From NCBI GenBank assembly GCA_003229755.1, contig QIFJ01000292.1, positions 1-5,514 of the forward strand: 5,514 nucleotides of DNA, read 5' to 3'. Below are positions 1 to 5,467 of this stretch, piece by piece; positions within the stretch are counted from its first letter, which is position 1; each line of letters opens with the position of its first letter. Below the pieces are notes generated by a model. That model saw only the letters and a list, made by a program, of their open reading frames with translations, did no database searches and was not told the origin of the DNA. The stretch comes from Pseudomonadota bacterium (GTDB lineage Bacteria > BMS3Abin14). A program made the position numbers and the translations under genes.

Positions 1-1
1 C

Positions 2-784
2 ACCGTCATCGACCAGGAGCCCGGAGCCGCCGGAGTTTCCATGCTCGGCTCAATAGTTACCATCACCGTCTACTGGCCGGCCTCCATGGGCGAGGAGCCG
101 GGAAGCGGTGATTACGGCGGCCAGTCCGGCGACGACGGCTCAGGCCAGTGGGGAGAACCCGCAGGAGCGGCTTCGCCATCATACCAGGAGCCGGCTCCCC
201 AGTGGGGCGGCGGCAGTCAGCCGACAGGCAGCGGGTGGACACCCCCGACGGCACCGGCCTCTCAGCCTGCCCTGGGTCCTGTCCCACGAGCAGAGCCTGT
301 GCCGGCACCGACCGGGACACCGATCCAGGAGCAGCTCGACACCAAAGTGCCCGCCAGGGTGGATATAAGGGAAAAGATAAAGGGAGCTGATCGCAAACTC
401 GCACCTTCAAAGGGGAGCGCAGCCGCTGGTGGAGCCTTAACAGGACAGCCGGTGAACCCCACCGTAACACCGGCAAAACCGGCGACGGGCCAGCAGTCCT
501 CCGGCCCGGCTCCTGTCTCGGCCAAACCGGTCCGGCAGACAGTGACACCTGTGAATCAACAGTCCTCGGGTACAACGTCATTTACCGCATCTCCGGTGCA
601 GCCGACTGCGACCCAGGCTGAACAGCAGCCTCCTCCCACAACCACCTTTAACGCAACGGCCGTACCGCAGACAGCGACGGCAGTGGTGTCCAACGTTGCA
701 CCGACCTCGGGCCGGGTACAAGTCAAGATCATCAAGTTTGAAGCCATCAAGGATACAGAGACGGGAAAAAGGATGAGATCATGA
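2..784 (+). CDS. PASTA-like domain protein with long Pro/Thr/Gln-rich tail (5' end outside window)
   Basis: The frame is open to the left edge, so the ATG at 41 is probably internal. Codons from base 2 read like the second half of a PASTA domain: V-I-D-Q-E-P-G-A-A-G-V, then G-S-I-V-T-I-T-V, matching the family pattern Q-x-P-x-x-G-x-x-V-x-x-G-x-x-V-x-L-x-V. PASTA domains usually bind peptidoglycan fragments or act as extracellular spacers. After about base 76 the protein is low-complexity: Gly/Asp/Ser/Gln-rich, then Pro-rich, a short charged stretch (about 325-405), then degenerate Pro/Thr/Gln repeats. The last residues (V-Q-V-K-I-I-K-F-E-A-I-K-D) look like a beta-strand. The stop overlaps the next start as ATGA, and a -1 slippery site lies at 763-769, so this may be only the zero-frame product of a longer protein. 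Kinase or membrane segments, if any, would lie upstream and cannot be seen. The reading frame is secure; PASTA identity is moderate because only part of the domain is present. Confidence 0.8.
   Translation, partial: TVIDQEPGAAGVSMLGSIVTITVYWPASMGEEPGSGDYGGQSGDDGSGQWGEPAGAASPSYQEPAPQWGGGSQPTGSGWTPPTAPASQPALGPVPRAEPVPAPTGTPIQEQLDTKVPARVDIREKIKGADRKLAPSKGSAAAGGALTGQPVNPTVTPAKPATGQQSSGPAPVSAKPVRQTVTPVNQQSSGTTSFTASPVQPTATQAEQQPPPTTTFNATAVPQTATAVVSNVAPTSGRVQVKIIKFEAIKDTETGKRMRS
446..712 (+). repeat. Degenerate tandem Pro/Thr/Gln-rich repeats within the PASTA-like gene
   Basis: Four imperfect protein repeats follow one another at about 446-523, 524-589, 590-655 and 656-712. The first is 26 residues, the second and third are 22 each, and the fourth is shorter and diverged. 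The loose consensus is P-V-x-x-T-x-T, then Q-Q-S-S-G or Q-Q-P-P-P, then T-T-x-F-x-A. The DNA has diverged, so these are old protein-level repeats and not a fresh tandem duplication. Such linkers are typically extended, disordered spacers between exported domains. Confidence 0.55.
763..769 (+). promoter_or_regulatory. Candidate -1 ribosomal frameshift site G_GGA_AAA
   Basis: The heptamer GGGAAAA fits the X_XXY_YYZ rule exactly in the register of the PASTA-like gene, whose codons here are GGA (764-766) and AAA (767-769). Slipping back one base would continue as AAG GAT GAG ATC ATG, which is the frame of the next gene, and would bypass the TGA at 782-784. The joined product would read T-E-T-G-K-K-D-E-I-M-I across the junction. 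An AGG at 770-772 is the natural ribosome binding site for the ATG at 781. It lies too close downstream of the heptamer to be a normal upstream stimulator. I see no clear downstream pseudoknot by eye. Function is inferred; the motif and its register are seen directly. Confidence 0.4.
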
Positions 785-1566
785 TCGCCGCCAGAGGGGT
801 GCTCTACAGGGTGAGCGACGGATCGGTTTTAAGGGACATCAAGTTTAAGAGCAGAGTCTACGGTGATATCCAGGACCATCCGGAAAGGGTGAAGGCGGGA
901 TCTGCCCGATCCTCCGGAGGGATCCAGGACGGCGATAGTGTGATAACCGACATCACCATTTTCGACCAGATTCTCGACTCAGACAAGGAAATCGTTTTTT
1001 TTCCCGTGATCTGGGAGATCGATGGAAAGCCTAAATATCTTAACTCGTTCTTTAATGCTCCAAGAGCTCGCCGTATAAACCCAAGGGAACACGATTGGGA
1101 TTACTTCATCGACCCTGGAGATCGGCTCGCACCTCCCGAGCAAAAAAGCGGAGAATATCCCGACCTGGGGCCCTTTATTGCCCGGTACTGCAAACAGCCA
1201 TGGGATCAACCCTATGAACACCGGGGTCTTCCAGAATCAGGTAATGCTAATAGAGAATTTTATTCTTCGAGCCCTACCGTCCCATTGGGACTTCTGACAG
1301 ACAACTTCAGTACGCCGATGGGGATGGGGTTCTCTATAGCCCAACGGAGGAGTAAGGCTCAAAGAAAGACAGGCAAGGATTATCGCAGAAAGTGGTGGGC
1401 GCTGGGCTACAAGTTTTCCTTGAACTGGAACCATCTTGAGAGGATAAGCAAGATTGATTGCGGTTTTGGGGCCGGTATTTTAAAACTTAATTTTCTCACC
1501 AAAGGCCCCAATGGCCAGAACCGGGGTGAATACAACATGTACCTGCGCTTTATCACAAGCCCATAG
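781..1566 (+). CDS. Unknown 261-residue protein, possibly the C-terminal half of the upstream PASTA-like protein
   Basis: I do not recognise this family. The ORF starts at an ATG that overlaps the previous stop by four bases and has a modest AGG eight bases upstream, so it could be translated by reinitiation. There is no signal peptide or membrane segment, unlike every gene downstream. The N-terminal 90 or so residues alternate beta-like stretches with acidic turns: a Val-Leu-Tyr-Arg-Val strand near residues 7-11, then Val-Ile-Trp-Glu-Ile-Asp-Gly near 77-83. This layout could continue the beta-hairpin begun in the upstream frame. The middle is rich in Pro, Tyr and Asp. Residues 189-204 form a strongly basic patch (nine Arg/Lys in 16), followed by Trp-Trp and a Trp/Phe/Leu-rich, probably beta, C-terminus. 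It may be independent, or the second part of a frameshifted or split gene. Confidence 0.75.
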   Translation: MIAARGVLYRVSDGSVLRDIKFKSRVYGDIQDHPERVKAGSARSSGGIQDGDSVITDITIFDQILDSDKEIVFFPVIWEIDGKPKYLNSFFNAPRARRINPREHDWDYFIDPGDRLAPPEQKSGEYPDLGPFIARYCKQPWDQPYEHRGLPESGNANREFYSSSPTVPLGLLTDNFSTPMGMGFSIAQRRSKAQRKTGKDYRRKWWALGYKFSLNWNHLERISKIDCGFGAGILKLNFLTKGPNGQNRGEYNMYLRFITSP

Positions 1567-1600
1567 CCGGGATCCGTCGAGCAAATCGCAGACAATGAAT

Positions 1601-1627
1601 TTGAGTTCTTCGAATAGAACGTATTAT
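1601..1627 (+). promoter_or_regulatory. Weak promoter-like pair with an inverted repeat in the spacer
   Basis: In the 81-base gap before the caspase-like gene there is TTGAGT (1601-1606, four of six to the -35 consensus). After 15 bases comes TATTAT (1622-1627, five of six to the -10 consensus). The spacing is short, and the predicted start near 1634 would fall in the Shine-Dalgarno region and leave a very short leader. A 5-base inverted repeat, GTTCT (1605-1609) and AGAAC (1616-1620), surrounds TTCGAA and could be an operator half-site pair. No T-tract follows, so it is not a terminator. The gap could equally be plain intergenic sequence in an operon. Confidence 0.2.
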
Positions 1628-1647
1628 GGAAGAAAGGAAGGCTTTCA

Positions 1648-3132
1648 ATGAGAAAAAATATCTCCAGAATAACTGGTACAAAATATCTGTCTGGAATTTT
1701 TCTCATGGCATTTTTCATCTCTGTCCTGTCCTTTGGCCAGGCCCACGCCTTCCAGCAGACCGGTATTGCGCCAGCAAGGCCCCCTGTTCGTGTCAACAGA
1801 CTGCCGCAGAGAACCTGGTCGGCAAAGCCTGTTGCCGTAAAGAGGGTGCAGCAGAGGGGTTGGTCGCCCACCGGAAGCGTTGAGTTCGTAAGGTGTGTTG
1901 ACAAGAACAGCGACGTTTCAATCATGCTGGATATGGCCAACAGTTCAGCTGACTTCAGGCTCATGGGCAACACACTCTACAAAATGCAGGCAAGCTATCT
2001 GCCCATACGCGGGGCAGACCCAGAGAACCTCATAGAGCTCAGGGGAGGCAGCACCGGAAAGCTTCACCTGAACAGAAGCAGGAAGATTCTCTACTTCAGA
2101 GAGGGGGCTAACAAGGGAACGTTCTGCAGCGTCAGTATCGGCAACGCATCTGGCGGTTCTGGAACTGCAGCAGGACAGTCTTCAACAGGCGCAACCCAGA
2201 GCGCATCATCCTCGAATGGCACTTCAAGCAACACCAACCAACCCCGGAATCAGGCGATTCTACCGAGGTTGAACGGCAAGAAGGCCTCAATCATTTTTCT
2301 ATACATGGGAGACAGCCCGTTCAGATCGTTCTTCCAGGAGACGATCAGGTTGAAAAAGATCATGGAGCTCTACGATTTCAACGTTCTGCTGAAGCACGAC
2401 AATGTGAAACCCTGGCTCGATCTTTCAGAAAAAGACGAACGGACCGCCAACGTGAAGGATGTCCCTACTAAAAACAATCTTTTCATGTACATAAAGCGCC
2501 TGGCAGATGACGGGTATACGATCGACATATGGATTATTTCCCACGGAGGCTCTGATGGCAGTTTCCGGGCGAGTTTTGGACAGTATAGCGAGACAAGAAA
2601 CGACCAGGTGACGGCAGCGGATATACAGGCCCTGGCAGGGCCCACAGGGGGATCAACCGGCTATCGGGTATTGCCGATCCGGCTTGTGCACCATACGAGC
2701 TGCTGGGGTTCCCGTCTGGCTCCGGCATGGCAGGCCATTGGTGCCAACACTGTTGTGGGTTCCCGTTTAGCTAATTTCTATCCAACCCAGACCATCCCCT
2801 TCGCAAGGGAGTGGGCCGGGGGCCGTACAGTCGTTAATGCTTACAGGTACGCCAATACGGCAGCAAGTCGCACAGTTGTGCAAAGCTGGATGGTTCTGGA
2901 TGCGGCAGGAAGCAAAAAGAAGAAATGGGGTGGAGGATGTGGTTTTGGTAATACTCCACTTGGAAAGAAACCGTGTGCAAAAAGGTATTTTGTCTTCAGA
3001 AATTATTTTGTCCCGGATGAATGGTCCCCCTCATTATCCGGCAAACAGAACATGAACCGGGCTTCCGAGATGATCATCAGTGGAAATCGCGATCTTCTGA
3101 TCAGGGCCCTTTGGCGTCAACCAACCTTATAG
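1648..3132 (+). CDS. Secreted caspase-like (clan CD) cysteine peptidase candidate
   Basis: The start is supported by AAGGA at 1634-1638 and by the signal peptide that follows it: basic start, hydrophobic stretch at residues 14-29, probable cleavage after A-H-A at 34. Residues 49-61 and 64-76 are two copies of V-x-R-x-x-Q-R-x-W-S. Residues about 77-166 form a small beta-like domain with C83 and C160, a possible disulfide. A Ser/Gly/Thr/Asn linker spans 167-203. Residues about 211-420 follow the caspase/CHAT layout: strand S-I-I-F-L-Y-M-G, helix, strand F-N-V-L-L, helix, strand I-D-I-W-I-I-S ending in H299-G-G. Next come a strand, a V-T-A-A-D-I-Q-A-L helix, strand I-R-L-V-H-H-T-S ending in C352-W-G-S, a helix, and A-N-T-V-V-G-S. 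His-Cys spacing of 53 residues suits the fold. A Lys-rich tail carries C431 and C443. Proteolytic activity and substrate are inferred; no exact family (C14, C11, C25, CHAT) can be assigned by eye. It starts the block of secreted genes, 38 bases before the next. Confidence 0.75.
   Translation: MRKNISRITGTKYLSGIFLMAFFISVLSFGQAHAFQQTGIAPARPPVRVNRLPQRTWSAKPVAVKRVQQRGWSPTGSVEFVRCVDKNSDVSIMLDMANSSADFRLMGNTLYKMQASYLPIRGADPENLIELRGGSTGKLHLNRSRKILYFREGANKGTFCSVSIGNASGGSGTAAGQSSTGATQSASSSNGTSSNTNQPRNQAILPRLNGKKASIIFLYMGDSPFRSFFQETIRLKKIMELYDFNVLLKHDNVKPWLDLSEKDERTANVKDVPTKNNLFMYIKRLADDGYTIDIWIISHGGSDGSFRASFGQYSETRNDQVTAADIQALAGPTGGSTGYRVLPIRLVHHTSCWGSRLAPAWQAIGANTVVGSRLANFYPTQTIPFAREWAGGRTVVNAYRYANTAASRTVVQSWMVLDAAGSKKKKWGGGCGFGNTPLGKKPCAKRYFVFRNYFVPDEWSPSLSGKQNMNRASEMIISGNRDLLIRALWRQPTL
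1792..1875 (+). repeat. Two-copy 13-residue repeat V-x-R-x-x-Q-R-x-W-S
   Basis: Residues 49-61 and 64-76 of the caspase-like protein align without gaps at a 15-residue spacing. Shared positions are V, R, Q, R, W and S, with Asn/Lys and Leu/Val as similar pairs. The segment is basic and lies directly after the signal peptide and a Pro-rich stretch. It could be a binding motif or a propeptide element. Neither role can be shown from the sequence. Confidence 0.5.
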
Positions 3133-3170
3133 GTCGCGCTGCACGATCAACCATAAACAGGCGGATTAAA

Positions 3171-4028
3171 ATGAAAATTCGTAATTTATCGCATCAGCTT
3201 AAGGCAGTTCTTCTTATACTTCTTTTCCTGGTCGGGTTATCAGGACCTGCAGTCGCCGACCCCCTCCCCCTCGACGACGTCGAGGACGTGCCTGCCACTG
3301 CCGCAGAGGTGCGTTTCACCAACAGGGTGATCGACCAGATAAAAACCTCAGTTCCACTTCTTGACGGCTGGAACCTGAATGTGCGTGCTTATGCATCGGA
3401 CAACAGGGTGCGTAAAGGCGAACCTGTTATGATCTTCCCACGCACCCGGGACTTCCCCCTGGAGATCAACATCCGCTTCATTTTCAAAAAGATTACGGCT
3501 GCCCAGAAGAAAAAGAAGGCTGCAGAAAAGTCCGCCCAGGAACTTCAACAGGAAATGATGACCGCCACCATGAGCGGGGACACGCAGAGGATGGAGCAGA
3601 TCCAACAGCAACTCGCCGCCATGATGCAGTCCCAGATGACGGCGGGTCCCATGGGCCAGGCCGTCGGAGCGAGTCCGATGGTCGCCGAGGAAAAACCCAC
3701 CAAGTTTCAGGTGCAGGTCATCGTTAACGGGGAGGGTGAGCACATCGGTAAAAAGTATGACATCACAGTGCCCGGCACTGCCAGGGCTTTCCGGGTAGAC
3801 AGGGATATTAAGGAACTTCTCAGCTACAAGTATTATCTGGGCGCCTGGAAAGTCAGTGAGCTCGACGCAAGAAACTGGAACATCGCCTCTCCCGCCGCCG
3901 ATCAGACTCCCGATAATCACCTGCGCGCCCTCGTTCTCTTCGCCAACGTGTTTGGGGACCGGAACAGCGTTGAGGAGTATGTGAAAAACCACCTGGACCT
4001 GGAGGGGCTCAAGAAGGTGCTGGACTAA
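3171..4028 (+). CDS. Unknown secreted 285-residue protein with a central Gln/Met-rich helical segment
   Basis: The frame is open back to 3021, but that part lies inside the preceding gene. The ATG at 3171 is preferred because it follows the upstream stop by 38 bases, has a weak AGG at 3159-3161, and opens a clear signal peptide (M-K-I-R-N, hydrophobic residues 12-24, probable cleavage after A-V-A at 29). Mature residues about 40-107 look beta-rich and end in N-I-R-F-I-F-K-K. Residues 108-156 are a charged, Lys/Gln/Met-rich helix, probably coiled coil, including L125-Q-Q through G136 and M141. A flexible Gly/Pro/Met stretch runs from 157 to 178. Beta-like sequence resumes at K-F-Q-V-Q-V-I-V-N, so the helix may be inserted in one beta domain. 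The last 70 residues are helical, with a conserved-looking Y-Y-L-G-A-W-K segment. There are no cysteines. Family and function are unrecognised. The helix resembles one in the next gene, suggesting related roles or contact. Confidence 0.85.
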   Translation: MKIRNLSHQLKAVLLILLFLVGLSGPAVADPLPLDDVEDVPATAAEVRFTNRVIDQIKTSVPLLDGWNLNVRAYASDNRVRKGEPVMIFPRTRDFPLEINIRFIFKKITAAQKKKKAAEKSAQELQQEMMTATMSGDTQRMEQIQQQLAAMMQSQMTAGPMGQAVGASPMVAEEKPTKFQVQVIVNGEGEHIGKKYDITVPGTARAFRVDRDIKELLSYKYYLGAWKVSELDARNWNIASPAADQTPDNHLRALVLFANVFGDRNSVEEYVKNHLDLEGLKKVLD

Positions 4029-4091
4029 GCAGCAACGGCACTTTGAGCAGGGAACGAAGGAACCGTGTGCATGACGACGAGTCGAGTTATC

Positions 4092-4099
4092 AGGAGGAG
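4092..4099 (+). promoter_or_regulatory. Strong Shine-Dalgarno that fixes the start at 4104
   Basis: AGGAGGAG lies a few bases before the ATG at 4104. It decides against the in-frame ATG at 4065, which has no comparable site and would put an unneeded basic stretch in front of the signal peptide. Confidence 0.8.
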
Positions 4100-4103
4100 A
4101 AAA

Positions 4104-4868
4104 ATGAACATTTTCATGTCAAGGTCCCTTATTGCCACTATCGCTGCCGCCGGTATTTTGCTGGGCGGCCAGTGGGCATCGGCCGGCCAGGGCACCGCCC
4201 CCCTGTATCCCGGGCAGGTGGTTTCTGGAGGGGAAAATACTGGAACCATTGGCGGGGAAGGAGGGGGCGAGACCCGAACCTATAAAATCTACTACACCCG
4301 TGATCCCCTCAACAAGGTCGCTGCCTGGTACGAAGGGAAAATGCCTGAAAAATCGTCAGATAGCACCAATAGAATAGCGTTTAACGGTTCCAGGGGAAGT
4401 TCCCTCGAGTACGATGCCGTCGTCGTTTGGCGCAATGAATCAGGGATCACGGAATCCGACATCCTGGATCCACTGGAGGAGGAGATCGCCTCAGGCTCGG
4501 CTGGAGTTGTGAAAACCAATTACACCCGCAAAGACCTCGAGGCGGTGAAGGCAAAATACGGATATCTGGCTGATGAAGCCTTTTTCCCTCATTTCAGCGC
4601 GGAGGAAAAGCTGGCGGCGTGCCAGGAAAAGATGGAAAGTGGCGTCAGCAGCGCCCAGCAGGGCCAGGTGTCACTCCAGACCAAGCTGGAGGAACTTGCC
4701 CGCCAGGGGCGTTTTGCTGAAATGCAGCAGTATTTGGAGCAGGCGCAGAACATGGCATCGAATACGACGCAGGCCATGTCTGTCAGCCACTGGGATGAAT
4801 GGATAGCGTGCCTGGACAAGATAGATGCTGGAGCGTTCCGTGCCGGGATATCGATCCGTGTGCAATAG
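4104..4868 (+). CDS. Unknown secreted 254-residue protein with YPG/AWY module and helical hairpin
   Basis: The product starts with a signal peptide (hydrophobic residues 9-22, probable cleavage after A-S-A at 27). The mature protein opens with L-Y-P-G (34-37), a Gly/Glu-rich stretch, then Y-T-R-D-P-L-N-K-V-A-A-W-Y (64-76) and K-M (79-80). The same YPG...V-x-A-W-Y...K-M layout occurs in the next gene. In secreted proteins of unknown function that I recall, a YPG motif is often followed by a helix of this type. Residues 140-152 (Y-T-R-K-D-L-E-A-V-K-A-K-Y) repeat residues 64-76 with seven of 13 identical, so the protein may hold two related modules. Residues 191-219 form a Gln/Met-rich helix-turn-helix similar to the preceding gene's. 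The only two cysteines, C173 and C236, flank this hairpin and could form a disulfide across it. The gap to the next gene is 42 bases. The biochemical role is unknown. Confidence 0.88.
   Translation: MNIFMSRSLIATIAAAGILLGGQWASAGQGTAPLYPGQVVSGGENTGTIGGEGGGETRTYKIYYTRDPLNKVAAWYEGKMPEKSSDSTNRIAFNGSRGSSLEYDAVVVWRNESGITESDILDPLEEEIASGSAGVVKTNYTRKDLEAVKAKYGYLADEAFFPHFSAEEKLAACQEKMESGVSSAQQGQVSLQTKLEELARQGRFAEMQQYLEQAQNMASNTTQAMSVSHWDEWIACLDKIDAGAFRAGISIRVQ
4293..4559 (+). repeat. Two diverged copies of a Y-T-R-x-x-L-x-x-V-x-A-x-Y motif
   Basis: The copies are encoded at 4293-4331 and 4521-4559 in the 254-residue gene. They share Tyr, Thr, Arg, Leu, Val, Ala and Tyr at identical spacing, and the first eight bases (TACACCCG) are the same. 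Only the first copy has the Trp of the AWY motif and a preceding YPG. This suggests internal duplication with decay of the second module, though a 13-residue match could arise by chance. Confidence 0.4.
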
Positions 4869-4895
4869 GAATACGTTCTTCAGGGCTTCTGTTTT

Positions 4896-4902
4896 AAGGA
4901 GG
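4896..4902 (+). promoter_or_regulatory. Strong Shine-Dalgarno for the 159-residue gene
   Basis: AAGGAGG, extended by further AGG and GGGG triplets, lies eight bases before the ATG at 4911. It supports that start and high translation. Confidence 0.8.
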
Positions 4903-4910
4903 AGGGGATA

Positions 4911-5390
4911 ATGAAAAAAACCATCGTGATCACACTGACTATAATGCTGTCAGGGGTCTTTGGGCTGGCCTGGGCAGGGCCCCTGGCGCCGCTGGCCAGA
5001 CTCGACGACGGATGGGGGATGATGCTCAAGCCGGCCGAAAGGAAAGTCCCGGACGCCTCGAAGGTGGGAATACCAGCCTATCCCGGGAGCCTGTTCTGTT
5101 CCATAACAACAGGAAAGTGGGGTGAGGCTGCCTGGAGTGAGGTTCAGATCCTTTCAGAGGACTCCTACGAAAAAGTGTCCGCATGGTACCGCAAGAAGAT
5201 GGGGGGATGGTTCTGCCATGAGTGGTCCGAAGGGCTGGATTTCAAGTGCTCGGATAAAGACCCGGGCCAGGCAGGGAACTATGATCCCGAGACGTTCAAC
5301 GTCATCGATGTGTTGAAAACCAACACAGCGATCCCCTGCGTGCTGCCGGGCATGCAGACCGGCATAACCCTCAGCTTCCAGCCTGATTGA
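4911..5390 (+). CDS. Unknown small secreted protein with YPG/AWY module and four cysteines
   Basis: A textbook signal peptide (M-K-K, hydrophobic residues 5-20, probable cleavage after A-W-A at 22) follows a strong ribosome binding site. The mature protein of about 137 residues contains I-P-A-Y-P-G-S (54-60), then S-E-D-S-Y-E-K-V-S-A-W-Y-R-K-K-M (82-97). This is the same order and nearly the same spacing as in the preceding gene (35 versus 40 residues from YPG Tyr to AWY Trp), so the two are likely paralogues or share a domain. Cysteines at 63, 102, 113 and 143 all lie in the exported part and could form two disulfides, which suits a stable extracytoplasmic protein. No catalytic motif or lipobox is visible. 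It lies 42 bases after its neighbour and 77 before the next gene, all in one direction. The function is not recognised; a binding or structural envelope role is a guess. Confidence 0.88.
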   Translation: MKKTIVITLTIMLSGVFGLAWAGPLAPLARLDDGWGMMLKPAERKVPDASKVGIPAYPGSLFCSITTGKWGEAAWSEVQILSEDSYEKVSAWYRKKMGGWFCHEWSEGLDFKCSDKDPGQAGNYDPETFNVIDVLKTNTAIPCVLPGMQTGITLSFQPD

Positions 5391-5414
5391 CAGGCAAAAA
5401 AATACGCTTCAAAT
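5387..5414 (+). promoter_or_regulatory. Possible sigma70-type promoter overlapping the stop of the 159-residue gene
   Basis: TTGACA at 5387-5392 is a perfect -35 consensus and includes the TGA stop. The best -10 partner is TCAAAT at 5409-5414 with a 16-base spacer, only four of six matches. If active, it would start a transcript near 5421 and drive the gene at 5468. The weak -10 keeps confidence low. Confidence 0.25.
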
Positions 5415-5455
5415 GATCCTCAACAGACAGAGTGGACTGTAATTTCGAAACCATC

Positions 5456-5461
5456 AGGAGG
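5456..5461 (+). promoter_or_regulatory. Strong Shine-Dalgarno for the gene entering the right edge
   Basis: AGGAGG ends six bases before the ATG at 5468. This makes a 15-codon fragment credible as a real gene start. Confidence 0.75.
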
Positions 5462-5467
5462 CAACAG

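Noticed and set aside
41..43. ATG at 41 as the true start of the PASTA-like gene
   Set aside because: The frame is open to the left edge, and the codons before and after this ATG form one continuous PASTA-like pattern.
63..581. 172-codon minus-strand frame, and forward frames at 108-368 and 148-390
   Set aside because: They are shadows of the GC-rich, Pro/Gly-rich linker coding region. Long chance frames are expected there and none has a convincing start.
777..786. Perfect palindrome GATCATGATC over the ATGA overlap as an operator
   Set aside because: It is only ten bases and is forced largely by the overlapping coding constraints. There is no promoter beside it.
1407..1973. 188-codon open frame on the minus strand
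   Set aside because: It spans the end of one forward gene, the gap and the start of the caspase-like gene. The forward genes have ribosome binding sites and a signal peptide; this frame shows no recognisable domain.
3021..3170. N-terminal extension of the 285-residue gene to the ATG at 3021
   Set aside because: It would overlap the preceding gene by over 100 bases and bury the signal peptide. The ATG at 3171 opens directly with it.
3348..3992. 214-codon open frame on the minus strand
   Set aside because: It lies wholly antisense to the 285-residue secreted protein. Its His/Leu/Gly-rich composition is what antisense of such coding sequence gives.
5391..5467. Rho-independent terminator after the 159-residue gene
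   Set aside because: There is an A-rich stretch but no GC-rich hairpin followed by a T-tract on the plus strand.
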